This document shows positions 22,556 to 34,689 of a stretch of DNA of 64,000 bases, piece by piece. The position numbers and the translations under genes are program-made. Positions within the stretch are counted from its first letter, which is position 1, and each line of letters starts with the position of its first letter. The DNA comes from Aselliscus stoliczkanus. Lineage: Eukaryota; Chordata; Mammalia; Chiroptera; Hipposideridae. The stretch spans positions 67,290,771-67,354,770 of the forward strand of contig CM066737.1 in the NCBI GenBank assembly GCA_033961575.1. The letters run 5' to 3'. The notes beneath the pieces were generated by a model. The model worked only from the letters and a program-made list of their open reading frames with translations. It made no database searches and had not been told where the DNA came from.

Positions 22556-22730
22556 CAAGAGCACAGAACTCATACTCTTGTGTCACTTCCCACGCATAGG
22601 TTGCACAGATCTTCTACTTTCAATGTTTCTTTCTTATCCTGGAATTGAGCATGAGAACATTTCTTTTCAGCTAAGCCCCTCTGAAGGCCTAGACATAAAC
22701 CCGAACTGGTAAGTTCCACTTGGTCTAATG

Positions 22731-22923
22731 CAGTTGTTCTAACTTTAATACGCATTAGAATAAACCAACCCCCTATGAAAACATCCATTGTTAAGGCCCT
22801 TGCTGTAGTTTTTGATTCAGTTGGGCCAACATGGAACATAAGAACATGCATTGAGAACCAGTTCTTATTGCTGCTACTGTTGCTGCTGCTGTTTGTCCAG
22901 GAACTAGAGTTTGAGAACCACTG
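22731..22923 (+). mobile_element. MER5A-like hAT DNA transposon remnant
   Basis: A 193-bp non-autonomous element with terminal inverted repeats CAGTTGTTCT at the start and AGAACCACTG at the end. The interior TTTTTGATTCAGTTGG and CTGCTGCTGTTTGTCCAGGA match the MER5A layout (TTTCTGATTCAG..., CTGCTGGTCC). The flanks GTCTAATG and GTCTACGA look like a decayed 8-bp target duplication, the size expected for hAT. Confidence 0.85.
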
Positions 22924-23227
22924 GTCTACGAACCCAATCCATTGCCATTAACAGACACAATATTTTCTGAAAGTATATGATAAGGGTAAATTATAAGCAT
23001 TAGCTACAGAACTTGTCAGAACATATTTATAAATCAAAGCCAATACTTTTCCTTACTGATTTATTTTTCTTCCTTAATAGACAATGTGTATTGGGAGTGA
23101 GTAGTGATTGTGGTATGTCAAGAAACACATAGGATCCCAAATTAAAATACCAGCAATCCCACATCTTATGCTCTTCTTATAACATTTGTAATCTTTACAT
23201 CCCTGAGGTGTGTGCATGTGTGCCGAG

Positions 23228-24440
23228 TAATATTTCATTGCATATATGTACCACATCTTCTTTATCTAATCACCTACAAAGGACATTTGGTTGTTTCCAT
23301 GTCTTGGCAACTATAAATAAACTGCAATGAGCATCAGAGGATATATATCTTTTTTTTTTTAAAGATTTTATTGGGGAATTAGGGGAGGGAACAGCATTGG
23401 GGAATCGGGGAAGGGGAACAGACAAGTTGCTGTCCTTTTGTTCTTCAATCTAGTTGTGGAGGATGTCGCTTCACTGGCCCATGTTGGTATTGTGATCATT
23501 GTGCTCTTCCTGGGTGAGGCAGATGGGTTGCTAGCCATTGGACAGCTGTTCACTGTGGCTCACGGCAGGTCATGCCGGCTGCCGGCCACTCACGGTAGCT
23601 TATGGCAGCTCACTGCAGTCCAGCTCCAGGTTGAGCTGTTGTTCACCATCTTAGCTGTAGAGGGTGCAGCGTCACTGGCCCATGTGGGATCCGAACCAGC
23701 AGCCCTGCTGTTCAGAGCTCACGCTCCCAAGCCAACTCTTAACCAATGAGTCACTCGGCAGGCCCTGGAGCATGTATATCTTTACAGATAAATGTTTTCA
23801 GATTTTGGGGGTAGATAACCAGAAGAGGGATTGCTGAGTTCTTATGGTAATTCTTCTCTTAATTTTTGAGGAACCTCTACACTGCCTTCCATAGCAGCTG
23901 CACCAATCTGCATTCCCACCAACAGTGTATGAGGCTTCCTTTTGCTCCGCAGCCTCTCCAACACTTGTTATTATTTGTCTTGTTGATGACAGCCATTCTA
24001 ACAGGTGTGAAGTGGTATCGCATTGTGGTTTTGGGTTTCATTTCCCTAATAGCTAGCGATGTTGAGCATATTTCATAACTCTGTTGGTCTTTTGCATGTC
24101 TTTTTGGTAGAAGTGTCTTTTCAGGTCCGCTGCTCGATTTTTCATAGGATTGTTTGTTTTGTTGTTGAGTTGCACGAGATTTTTATGTACTTGGGACATT
24201 AGCCCTTTATCAGAGGTATTATTTGCAAATATCTTCTCCCATTTGGTTGGTTGCCTCTTTGTTTTGTTGATGGTTTCTTTTGCTGTGCAGAAGCTTTTTA
24301 GTTTGATATAGTCCCATTCATTTACTTTCACTTTTATTTCCCTTGCCTTTGAGGTGAAATTCGTAAAATCCTCTCTAAAACCATGGTTCATAAGTTTAGT
24401 ACCTATGTTTTCTTCTATGCAGTTTATTGTTTCACAACCT
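23228..24440 (-). mobile_element. Truncated antisense L1 with SINE inside
   Basis: Reverse-strand L1 ORF2 C-terminal region. The given strand reads TTGGTTGTTTCCATGTCTTG, GCACCAATCTGCATTCCCAC, GCCATTCTAACAGGTGTGAA and CATTTCCCTAATAGC, which are complements of the ORF2 end seen elsewhere in this window. It is interrupted by a SINE (23351-23765). The L1 5' side stops at about 24440. A piece of coding sequence (24053-24391) retains [16 protein letters not shown]. No ORF is functional. Confidence 0.9.
23351..23765 (-). mobile_element. Long tRNA-derived SINE
   Basis: The given strand starts poly-T then AAAGATTTTATTGGGGAATT, the complement of AATTCCCCAATAAAATCTTT. It continues through GTTGTGGAGGATGTCGCTTC, GTTGTTCACCATCTTAGCTG and CCAACTCTTAACCAATGAGTC. 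Both AATAAA and TCTTT are intact. It splits the antisense L1; TATATCTT on both sides may be the duplication. Confidence 0.93.
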
Positions 24441-25547
24441 GAATGTTCTTGTTACAAGTGAAGCTGCCCTGTGATACCCCAAAAGTAATGAAATACTCTT
24501 TAGAAAAGTATTTATTTGATTTCTTAATTTCTCCTGTTTATAGGTCTCATTACATTGACTATTAATGCAATTTTCTTCAAGAAATGTAGCTAACCTTAAC
24601 TGTTAAATGTTAATGGTTTTCTCCTTTTTTATCTACATGTGATTACTTTTTAACTATCTTTAATGTCTCCATAGTGCATAATTTAGGAAATATGTCATTT
24701 TTGCATAATTCTGGTTTGCCACACTATCACTTCAGCTAAAAAAAAAAGTTGGGAAGTGGACTTAAATGTATTCATTGTCTCTGGAAAATTGTGAATCACT
24801 GACATTCAAATTGTAAGTAAAAATTCATTAGCTTTAAAAAAAAAATGTTTAACACAATTAGCAGATGATAGTGATTACACTGTAACTCTATTAAAATGCC
24901 ATTTTTTAGAAACAGTCTATAATTGTAAACTTCGAATTGTAAATAGTAAATCCCTAGTATGGCATGTATTATGGTTAATGTGTGCCAGACAATGTTACTT
25001 ATTTGAATGCCTGTTATTCACGGAACACTGAATTAAGTAAGGAGACATACAAAGGAAATGGAAAATAAGGTCCTTATTTAAAATTGATTTAAGTTATAGA
25101 TATAATGTTGTAACTAAGCAGATTCATTTAGAAAAACTGAGGTCAACCTGTTTGAGAGGATGTGTATGAAAGCCTGGAGGTGTGTGACAGGAGATTAATT
25201 AGGGAAGGCTTTATGGAGGCGGTGGTTTGAAAATCAGGTTTTTAAGAAAGGCATAGATAGGTTAAGAAGGAAAAGGACCATTTGAATAAAATATGTGAAT
25301 ATATATATATATATATACACACATACATATATCACGGCTAACGCAGGCAGCTAGCACAAGATTGAGCATACTCTAGAAAATTTTAAAAAAGAAAGGAAAG
25401 AACAGGCCATAAATAGATCAAGACTGAACAGGCATCCTATGACTATTGTTTGCAAGGTATTTAGACTGTCTTAAGGTGCCAAATTGTGAAGCTGGTGATA
25501 ATATTTAAAATGTAGCATACCAGAAACATTTGTACAAAGTATTATTA
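24441..25547. other. Unique DNA with a small TA repeat
   Basis: No gene is recognised. A TA/CA microsatellite lies at about 25296-25330. Confidence 0.55.
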
Positions 25548-25616
25548 AACTGCTTAATTGAGGTCTAATTTTCATACAACAAACTGCACACATTTAAAGT
25601 TCACAAGGTAAATTGT

Positions 25617-25617
<1 letters not shown>

Positions 25618-25660
<43 letters not shown>
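25618..25660. repeat. (TA)n microsatellite in old L1
   Basis: About 40 bp of alternating TA replacing a TA-rich part of the old L1 3' region. Confidence 0.95.
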
Positions 25661-25661
<1 letters not shown>

Positions 25662-25734
25662 TCAGGAGACCATCGCTACAATCAAGATAAGTGAAAATAT
25701 ATCCACACCATCAACAGTTTGCCCCTTTGTAATC

Positions 25735-25792
25735 CCTCCCACCCACTCCTCCTCACTCACCTTCCTCCCACCCACTCTTCCTCACTCACCTT
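25735..25792. repeat. 29-bp tandem duplication
   Basis: Two copies of a pyrimidine-rich unit beginning CCTCCCACCCACTC, at 25735-25763 and 25764-25792, differing by one base. It sits inside the old L1, whose consensus has one such C-rich stretch. Confidence 0.9.
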
Positions 25793-26302
25793 CCTCAGGA
25801 AAGCACTAATTAGCTTTCTGTCAAAATAGGTTAGTTTTCATTTCCTAGAGTTTTCCGTAAATTGATTTCTACTGTATATGTACTTTTGTCTGGCATATTT
25901 CACTCAGGATAATTATTTTGAAATTCATGCACTTTGTTGCATGTGTCAATGGGGCATTCATTTTTATTGAGGAATAGAAGTCTATTGTATTGATTTACTA
26001 CAATTTGTTTATCCATTTTCCTATTGATGGACATTTGAGATGCTTCTAGACTTTGGCTATAATAAATAAAGCTGCTATGAACATGTCCACACAAGACTCT
26101 TATGGACCTATAGTTTCATTTCTGTTGGGCAAATGGCTAGGAGTAGAATGACTGGGTCATATACAATAATAGGGGTATGTTTCACTTTTTTAAAAACTGC
26201 CACACTGTTTCCCAACATGTTTCTTCAGTTTTATTTCCACCAACAATCTACAAAATTTCCAGTTGTTTCACATCTTCACTAACACTTGGTATGGAGACTT
26301 TT

Positions 26303-26401
26303 TTTTTTGAGGGCAGTGTCACTGGCCCTCATATGTGGGACCTGAACCAGGGCTGCTGGCTTCCCAAGCCAGTGCTTAACCACCGCACCACTCGGCCAAC
26401 C
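26303..26401 (-). mobile_element. Short tRNA-derived SINE in old L1
   Basis: Minus-strand copy with GAGGGCAGTGTCACTGGCCC, GCTGGCTTCCCAAGCCAGT and GCTTAACCACCGCACCACTC. Flanked by a near-perfect 16-bp duplication TGGTATGGAGACTTTT (26287-26302 and 26402-26417). Confidence 0.96.
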
Positions 26402-27151
26402 TGGTATGGAGACTTTTCAATTTCTAGTATTTTAAATGTTTTATTATGCATTTTTCATGACTAAGGGTGTGTGTATTTTAATGTGCTTGTTTGCCACCCA
26501 TACATCTTTTTTTTTTCCTTAAAATACCTGATCACATTGTTTTGACCATTGTAAATTAGGTTGATTTTTTTACTACTAGGTTTTGAGAGGTTTTTGTGTT
26601 TTTTTTAAATTTGGACTTTATTCCCTTTTTTTATTTTATTTTTATTTTATTTTATTTTATTTTATTTTTAATTAGTTTCAGGTGTACAACACAGTGCAAT
26701 AGTTATACATTTTACCCCTCAAAGTGACAACCCCCCACCCCCAATACACCACCCCACTCCCCCCCATATCATATATCTATTACTCTTCCTCTGACTCTCT
26801 TCCACAGTATAATCCACATCCCGTGACTATCTATATATATTCAATTACAGTAGGTATACCACCTCCACTTTAGTAATACAGTGCAGTGATCAAACCTCTA
26901 CTCCATCCATGAAATGATCTCCCTAACAAGACCTATGATCATCTGACATTCCACAGAATATTTACAACATTATTAATTATATTCCCCAAACTGTTTTTCC
27001 TATCCCAGTAGCAATATTGTAGTTGCCTATTTTTGCTGTCTAATCCCTTCCCCTTCTCCCTCATCCCCATCCCCCTCCCAACTAGCAACCCTGATTTTTC
27101 CTCTATATCTATGAGACAGTTTCTGTTTACTTTGCTCATTCATACAGTTTT

Positions 27152-30100
27152 TCATATTCCACATATAAGTGAGATCATATGGTATTTGTCCTTCTCTGAC
27201 TGACTTATTTCACTCAACATTATAGTCTCTAGGTCCATCCATATCATTGCAAATGGCACGATTTCATTCTTCTTTATAGCGGAGTAATACTCCATTGTAT
27301 AAATATACCACAGTTTCTTAATCCAGTCATCTACTGACAGGCATTTTGGTTGTTTCCAAGTCTTAGCTATTGTAAATTGTGCTGCTATGAACATCGGGGT
27401 GCATAACTTTTTTTGAATAAGTGTCTTGGTTTTTTCAGGATAAATACCTAGGAGTGGAATTGCTGGGTCAAACGGTAGCTCTATTTCCAGTTCTTTGAGA
27501 TACCTCCATACAGACTTCCATAGTGGCTGCACCAATCTGCAGTCCCACCAACAGTGCAGCAGGGTCCCCTTTTCCCCACAGCCCCGCCAGCACTTGTTGT
27601 TTGTTGATTTGTTGATGATAGCCATTCTGACTGGAGTGAGGTGGTATCTCATGGTGGTTTTTATTTGCATTTCCCTAATGACCAGTGAGGTTGAACTTTT
27701 TTCATATGACTGTTGGCCATCTGTATGTCCTCTTTAGAGAAATGTCTCTTCATATCTTCTGCCCATTTTTTAATTGGGTTGTTTGTTTTTTTGGTGTTGA
27801 GTTTCATGAGTGTTTTATAAATTTTGGATATTAACCCCTTATCAGATATATCGTTGGCAAATATATTCTCCCATTCAGTAGGCTTCCTTTTTGTTTTATT
27901 AATGGTTTCCTTTGTTGTGAAAAAACTTTTAAGTCTGATATAATCCCATATGTTCATTTTTTCTTTTACTTCCCTTGCCCGTAGGGATGTATCAGTAAAA
28001 ATATTGCTCCGGGTAATGTCTGCAAATGTACTCCCTATATTTTCCTTTAGTATTTTTATGGTTTCAGGTCTTACATTTAAGTCTTTAATCCATTTTGAAT
28101 TTGTTCTTGTATAAGGCGTAAGGAGATGATCCAGTTTCATTTTTTTGCATGTGTCAGTCCAATTTTCCCAGCACCATTTATTGAATAGATTATCTTTACT
28201 CCAGTGTAAATTCTTGCTTCCCTTGCCATAGATTAACTGTCCGTAAATGCTTGGATTTATTTCTGGGCTCTCTGTTCTGTTCCACTGATCGATGTGCCTG
28301 TTTTTATGCCAATACCAAACTGTCTTGATTACTGTGGCCTTGTAGTAGGTTTTGATGTCTGTTAGCGTGATTCCCCCCGACTTTGTTTTTATTCCTCAGA
28401 ATTGCCGAGGCTATTCTGGGTCTTTTATGATTCCATATAAACTTTAGGATTATATTTTCTATTTCTGTGAAAAATGCCCTTGGTAGTTTGATAGGAATTG
28501 CATTGAATCTATATATTGCTTTGGGCAGTATGGACATTTTAACTATATTAATTCTTCCTATCCATGAGCATGGTAGGTGTTTCCATTTATTTGTATCTTC
28601 TATGATTTCTTTCTTCAGTGTCTTATAATTTTCTGAGTACAGATCTTTCACTTCTTTGGTTAAATTTATTCCTAGGTATTTTATAGTTCTTGACGCAATT
28701 GTAAATGGGACAGTTTTCTTAATTTCTCTTTCCATTAGTTTATTATTGGTATATGCAAATGCCACAGATTTCTGAACATTGATTTTATATCCTGCTACTT
28801 TACTGAATTCGTTTATCAGTTCCAATAGTTTTTTGATGGAGTCTTTGGGGTTCTCTATATACAGTATCATGTCATCTGCATATAATGACAATTTTACTTC
28901 TTCATTGCCAATTTGGATGCCTTTTATTTCTTTTTGTTGTCTGATTGCTGTGGCTAGAACTTCCAGCACTATGTTGAATAAAAGAGGAGAAAGTGGACAG
29001 CCTTGTCTTGTTCCTGATCTTAAGGGGAATGGTTTTAGCTTTTCCCCATTGAGTATGATGTTAGCTGTAGGTTTATCATATATGGCTTTTATTATGTTGA
29101 GATATGATCCCTGTATTCCCACTTTGCTAAGGGTTTTTAACATAAATGGCTGTTGGATTTTGTCAAATGCTTTTTCTGCATCTATTGAAATGACCATGTG
29201 ATCTTTATCCTTCATTTTGTTGATGTGGTGTATCACATTAATTGATTTACGGATGTTGAACCAGCCTTGCGCACTAGGGATGAATCCCACTTGATCATGA
29301 TGTATGATCTTCTTAATATATTGCTGAATTCTGTTTGCTAATATTTTATTGAGAATTTTTGCATCTATATTCATCAGGGAGATTGGCCTGTAGTTTTCCT
29401 TTTTTGTGATGTCTTTATCTGGTTTTGGAATCAGGGTGATAGTGGCTTCATAAAAAGAGTTTGGGAGCCTTCCCTCCTTCTGGATTTTTTGGAATAGTTT
29501 GAGAAGAATAGGTGATAGTTCTTTTTTGAATGTTTGATAAAATTCACTTGTGAAGCTGTCTGGTCCAGGGCTTTTGTTTTTTGGGAGCTTGTCAATTACT
29601 GATTCAATTTCCTTGGTAGTAATCAGGGTATTTAGATTTTCTGTTTCTTCTTGCGTTAGCTTTGGAAGGTTGTATGCTTCTAGAAAATTATCCATTTCTT
29701 CCAGATTGTCAAATTTGTTGGCATATAGTTGCTCATAGTAATTTCTTAGAATTTTTTGTATTTCTGTGATGTCTGTAGTCATTTCCCCTCTTTCATTCCT
29801 GATTTTGCTAATTTGAGTCCTCTCTCTTTTTTTTTTTGATGAGCCTGGCTAGAGGTTTGTCAATTTTGTTTATCTTCTCAAGAAACCAGCTCTTGGTTTC
29901 ATTGATCTTTTGAATTGTTTTTCTGTTCTCTGTATTGTTTATTTCTGCTCTGGTCTTTATTATCTCCTTTCTTGTACTTCCCTTGGGCCTCTTTTGCTGT
30001 TCTTTTTCCAGTTCCCTTAGGTGTAAGGATAACCTGTTGATTTGAGATTTTTCTTCCTTCTTTAGGTAGGCTTGCACTGCTATAAACTCCCCTCTTAGGA

Positions 30101-30982
30101 CTGCTTTCTCAGCATCCCAGAGATTTTGGGTCGTGGTGTTTTCATTTTCGTTTGTCTCGAGGTATCTTTTGATTTCCTCCTTGATCTCATTTGTGACCCA
30201 CTCACTATTTAATAGCATATTGTTTAGCCTCCATTTATTTGTCAGCTTCCCGGATTTCTTCTTATAATTGATTTCTAGTTTCATAGCATTGTGGTCAGAG
30301 AATACAGTTGAAATGATTTCAATCTTCTTAAATTTATTGAGACTTGTTTTGTGGCCTAACATGTGGTCTATCTTAGAAAATGTTCCATGTGCACTTGAAA
30401 AGAACGTATATTCTGTAGCTTTGGGATGAAATGCTCTGAAAATGTCTGTTAAATCCAGCTGGTCTAATGTGTCATTTAAGGTCGCTGTTTCCACATTGAT
30501 TTTCTGTCTGGAGGATCTGTCCATTAGTGACAGCGGGGTGTTGAAGTCCCCTACTATGATAGTGTTACTGTTGATCTCTGTCTTTATGTCTGACAATATC
30601 TGTTTTATATATTTAGGGGCTCCTATGTTAGGTGCATAGATGTTTACTAGAGTTATGTCCTCTTGTTGGATCGATCCCTTCATTACTATGAAGTGTCCTT
30701 CTTTGTCCTTTGTTATATTCTTCAATTTAAAGTCCATTTTATCTGATATAAGTATCGCTACTCCAGCTTTTTTCTCAGTACCATTTGCATGAAATATTTT
30801 ACTCCATCCCTTTACTTTCAGCCTGTATGAGTCTTTGGATCTGAGGTGAGTCTCTTGTATACAGCATATACTGGGGTCTTGCTTTCTTATCCATTCAGCC
30901 ACCCTATGTTATGTCTTTTTATTGGAGCATTTAATCCATTTACATTTAATGTGATTATTGATAGGTGTGTATTTATTGCCAT
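27152..30982 (-). pseudogene. L1 ORF2, nearly complete but frameshifted
   Basis: ORF2p joins an endonuclease to a reverse transcriptase. The start is the ATG at 30982-30980 (MAINTHLSIITLNVNGLNAP). A 5-bp duplication (ACATA ACATA) near 30910 shifts the frame. Next (29808-30902) the endonuclease retains [26 protein letters not shown] and [11 protein letters not shown]. An indel in the T run near 29830 leads to the 492-residue piece 28304-29782 with the reverse transcriptase: [33 protein letters not shown] and YADD (28871-28882). A G-run indel near 28375 and one near 27665 follow. The C-terminus (27152-27670) keeps [18 protein letters not shown]. About four frameshifts, all active-site motifs still readable. 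Confidence 0.92.
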
Positions 30983-31030
30983 TTTGTTATTTGTGTTCGT
31001 AGTCTTTCATAGGTTGTTTTTCTCTTCTAC

Positions 31031-31906
31031 TTAAAGAAGCCCTTTTAGCATTTCCTGCAAAGCTGGCTTGGTGGTAATGAATTCCCTTAACTTATTTTTT
31101 TCTGCAAAGCTCCTTATCTCGCCTTTGATTTTAAATGATAACCTTGCTGGATACAGCAATCTTGGTTGTAGGCCTTTATTTTTCATCACTTTGAAAACCT
31201 CCTGCCACTCTCTTCTGGCCTGCAAAGTTTCTGTAGAAAAGTCAGCTGATAATCTTATGGGGGTACCCTTGTAAGTAACTTGCTGCCTTTCCCTTGCTGC
31301 TTTAAGGATTCTGTCTTTGTCCTTAACCCTTGCCATTTTCACTATAATGTGTCTTGGAGTGGGCCTGTTTGGAATCATCCTGTTTGGAACTCTCTGCACT
31401 TCCTGGGCTTGTATTTCAATGTCCTTTGCCATGTTAGGGAAGTTTTCAGACATTATTACTTCAAATATATTCTCAATCCCTTGCTCCCTCTCTTCTCCTT
31501 CTGGTACTCCAATGATCCTTAGGTTATTGCGTCTGATGTTGTCCCCCAGCTCTCTTAAACTATTTTCCATGTTTTTCATTCTTTTTTCTTTTTGTTGTTC
31601 CGCATGGGTGATCTCTGCTATTTTGTCTTCTAAGTCACTGATTCGATTTTCTGCTTCATCCAGTCTGCTAGTGATTGCATCAAGTTTGTTATTTAATTCA
31701 GTAATTGTGTTCTTAAGTTCTAGCTGGTTGCTTTTCATGATTTCTCTATCCTTCTTTATATTTTCATTAATTTCCTTGAACATTCTAATAATCAGTGTTC
31801 TGAACTCTGTCTCCGAGAGGTTGGTTACCTCTATTTCCTCTATTTCCACTGATTCAGGAAGTTTCTTCTGTTCTTTTATTTGTGTTATGTTTCTTTGTCT
31901 CCCCAT
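31031..31906 (-). CDS. L1 ORF1 protein, uninterrupted frame
   Basis: A 291-residue open frame for L1 ORF1p, the RNA-binding chaperone that coats L1 RNA in cytoplasmic particles. Residues about 40-115 are predicted coiled coil (heptad-like, with EAENRISDLEDKIAE). The RNA-recognition region begins NNLRIIGVPEGEE (about 127-139). The conserved RPTPRHIIVKM sits at 181-191. The C-terminal domain has LSADFSTETLQARREW and KLREFITTKPALQEMLKGLL. The start ATG is the first in frame and aligns with the start at 14603. The stop falls right after KGLL, whereas the 15xxx copy continues about 20 codons, so the end may be slightly early. Expression is unlikely, as the element's 5' UTR is missing. Confidence 0.82.
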   Translation of the reverse strand: MGRQRNITQIKEQKKLPESVEIEEIEVTNLSETEFRTLIIRMFKEINENIKKDREIMKSNQLELKNTITELNNKLDAITSRLDEAENRISDLEDKIAEITHAEQQKEKRMKNMENSLRELGDNIRRNNLRIIGVPEGEEREQGIENIFEVIMSENFPNMAKDIEIQAQEVQRVPNRMIPNRPTPRHIIVKMARVKDKDRILKAARERQQVTYKGTPIRLSADFSTETLQARREWQEVFKVMKNKGLQPRLLYPARLSFKIKGEIRSFAEKNKLREFITTKPALQEMLKGLL

Positions 31907-33808
31907 TCTGGCTTACTTTGAGAGTTTTTTTATACATTGTGTATACAAGTCCTTTATCGCATGATATTTGAAGATAAACTCTTTCCATGGCTTGTCTTTT
32001 CATTCTCTTAAGAGTGTCTTTTTAAAAGCTGAAAGTCTTAATTTTTATGAAGTACAATTAATCTTTTTATAGTGTTGCAGTTAAGAAATGATTGTATAAC
32101 TTCAGGTCAGAAAGATCTCACATGTTTTCTTCTGGAAGGCTTATAGTTTTAAGCTTTACATCTAAGTTGATAATCTCTTTTGAGTTGATCTTTGTATATT
32201 GATATACGGTGTGGGATATATTTTGAAGTTCATTCTTCTATATGTAGATATCCAAATATTCCAGTACCAATGCATTGGCAAGCCAATAATAGCTCCACTG
32301 AATTGTTATTGTACTTTTGGTAAAAATCAGTTGTTTATATATATATGTGAGTTTATTACTGGATTCTTGATTCTATTCTATGATCTATTTGTCTATTTTC
32401 CCCCAACACCACACTGTATTGATTACTGTAGCATTATTAAGTCTTGAAGTCTGGCATTGTAAATTTTCAACATTCTTCTTTCTCAAAGTTGCTTATGCTG
32501 TTGTAGTTTTTTAGCATTCTCATATGAATTTCAGAATCAGCTTGTCAATTTCTACAAAAAAAAAGCTATATAATTTTGATTTGGATTTGAGATAAACTAT
32601 AAATCTTTTGGGGGAAAGTTGACATCTTAATAACGTTGAGAATTTCAATCAATGATTGGTATTTGGTCATAGCTGTCTAGGATATAGAAATGCAATCGGT
32701 AGATTACATCACAGAAATGGCAGCATGAGGAGTGCTTCTTGAAATATCCTCTGGAATTTACAACAAATTGAACAGCTATAATTCAATAAAGGACTCCCTG
32801 CATGGCACACAGCATGCCTGAGAGTCCTGCAAATTGAAGCACCTAATGGTGTGCAACTTGGGTGAGCAGGGGGGAGAGAAACGGGGAAGTGCAGAGACAC
32901 AGGCTGCGCGCGCCACAGGATGCAGACCAGAGCTCTGAGCTCCCTGCATTCTGGAGCTACTGCAGTCGCGGGAGAGGAAAGAATTTGGACTGCTACCCTT
33001 ATAACCCACAGTCCCACCTGTGGGATCAGCATATACCATAGCTGAACTCAACATTCATGGCAGAGACCTTGGAGCAAAGACTGAGGGAAGAAGGATGAGA
33101 ATAGTGGTTTAAGCCCTCACTACCAAGCAGAAGACAGAAGACATAGGCATGGAGCCTGAGCAACTCCCCCCTTCTCCCAGAGCTAACTCACTCCAATGAT
33201 GCCAGTGCTAGAATCAGACTCCAGAAGAAACAGCAACGATGTCAGATTAAAGAACAGAATATTTACAGCTCTGAGAACTGCAGCCCCAGAGCAAAAGACT
33301 CACAGTGCAACTAAATCCAACGAAAGGCAATGAACTGTAGGGGCAAGATAACTGTGAGCTGATAGTTGCCATTGCTCAGAGCCACCTCTCATGACCCGTC
33401 CTGCCCCTGCCCACACCTATCAGGGCGAATCCCTGCAGGGGCTACCAGAGCCAGGGAGACACACAGGCTCTGCATTGGGCTGCTGGGGAGTACTGGGACT
33501 TCAGAAGCTCAGAATCTGTTACCTTTCACATCCTCCCATGGAGGCAGTGCCATGAGACCCAGGTGATCTGCTCAGAGGAGAAGCCCATCTTTCAAACCCC
33601 CCTCCCCCATCACGTGAGAAGCTGGAGCAATGTAAGAGAAAATATAACGCTGCAGAGTGAGAGAGAATAAAAGGTTACAGTGGGAAAGAAAATAAAACAT
33701 TCCACCAACAACTAGTGGAAAGCAAAAGAAAGACCTCTTCCTATCAACTTGTTGCAGAACCCACTCCAGTAGATGCCCAGGAAGAGAAATAATAATCCAT
33801 TAATTGCC

Positions 33809-34689
33809 ATGAATAACCAAGGTAACAAGGCAGCTCAGAAAGAAAATTAAAACACTCCAGAAAATGAACTTAAAGACATGGAAATATGTGATGTAAACGA
33901 CAGAGAATTCAAGATTGCAGTTTTGAAACTCTCAATGAAATGCAGGAAAACAGACAGGCAGTTTAATGAACATAGAAACACAATCAAAGAATAAAATAAA
34001 CATTTTTCAAAGAGATTGAAATTTTTATAAAGAACCAAATAGAAATTCTGGAAATAAAAAATGCAATAAAAGAAATAAATAATGAAATAGCCACCTTTGG
34101 TAATAGAGCTGACCAGATGGAGGAAAGAATTAGTGACATTGAAGATAAAAATCTGGAAATGACACAGAGAGAAGAAGAGAGAGACTTGAAAGTTAAGAGA
34201 AATGAAAGAACTTTCTGACTCCGTCATAAACAGCAACATAAGAATAATAGGTATACCTGAAGAAGAAAGGGCGAAGGAACAAAGTATATTCAAACAAATA
34301 GTCTACGAGAACTTCCCAAACTTGTGGAAAGAACTGGATCCTCGAATCCAAGATGCAAATAGAACACCTAACTTCCTTAATCTCAACAGTGCCTTCTCCA
34401 AAGCGCATTGTATTGAAGCTGTCAAAAATTGATGACCAAAGAAAGAATCCTCAAGGCAGCCAAGGTAAAGAAGAAGGTAAACCACAAAGGAAAGCCCATT
34501 AGATTATCATCAGATTTTTCAGCAGAAACTCTACAAGCAAGGAAGGAGTGGAATCAAATATTCAAACTATTGAAAGAAAAGAATTATGAGCCAAGAACAA
34601 TGGGTCCAGCAAAGATATCCTTTGGATATGAAGGAGGAATAAAGACCATTCTAGATACAGAGAAGCTGAGGGAATTTTCTAACACATAA
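33809..34689 (+). pseudogene. L1 ORF1 relic
   Basis: The ATG at 33809 starts MNNQGNKAAQKEN, then a stop, then coiled-coil-like sequence (EFKIAVLKL...). At 34202-34432 comes the RNA-recognition part (NSNIRIIGIPEEE, YENFPNLWKELDPRIQDANR). A frame change leads to 34429-34689 with KGKPIRLSSDFSAETLQARK and KLREFSNT. Order and spacing are those of ORF1, with several disruptions. Confidence 0.85.

Larger units (their letters stand above)
26626..31915 (-). mobile_element. Antisense L1, 5'-truncated just before ORF1
   Basis: Reading on the minus strand: the L1 starts about 10 bp before the ORF1 ATG, has ORF1, ORF2 and a 3' UTR, and ends with an (AAAAT)n-like tail (TTTTATTTTA on the given strand, 26626-26670). 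It interrupts the old L1. TTTGAGAG plus T-rich flanks recur at 26582 and 31917, and the similarity may extend to about 45 bp (26581-26625 and 31916-31960), an unusually long and diverged duplication. It is the least degraded L1 in the window. Confidence 0.9.

Noticed and set aside
25735..25800. Repeated pyrimidine units considered as a CRISPR-like or protein-binding array.
   Set aside because: Only two adjacent units without spacers, inside an old L1.
26599..26625. Possible 3' transduction of the antisense L1: a short segment with AATAAA on the minus strand followed by an A run.
   Set aside because: The segment aligns about as well with the interrupted old L1 (GGACTTTATT against GTCCTTTATC on the far side), so it is more simply host sequence or a long target duplication.
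28779..29201. 140-codon plus-strand frame.
   Set aside because: Antisense shadow of L1 reverse transcriptase; equivalent shadows appear at 16982-17585, 36989-37387 and 58002-58289.
31317..31964. 215-codon plus-strand frame, the longest outside L1 sense frames.
   Set aside because: It is exactly antisense to the L1 ORF1 and has no independent motif.
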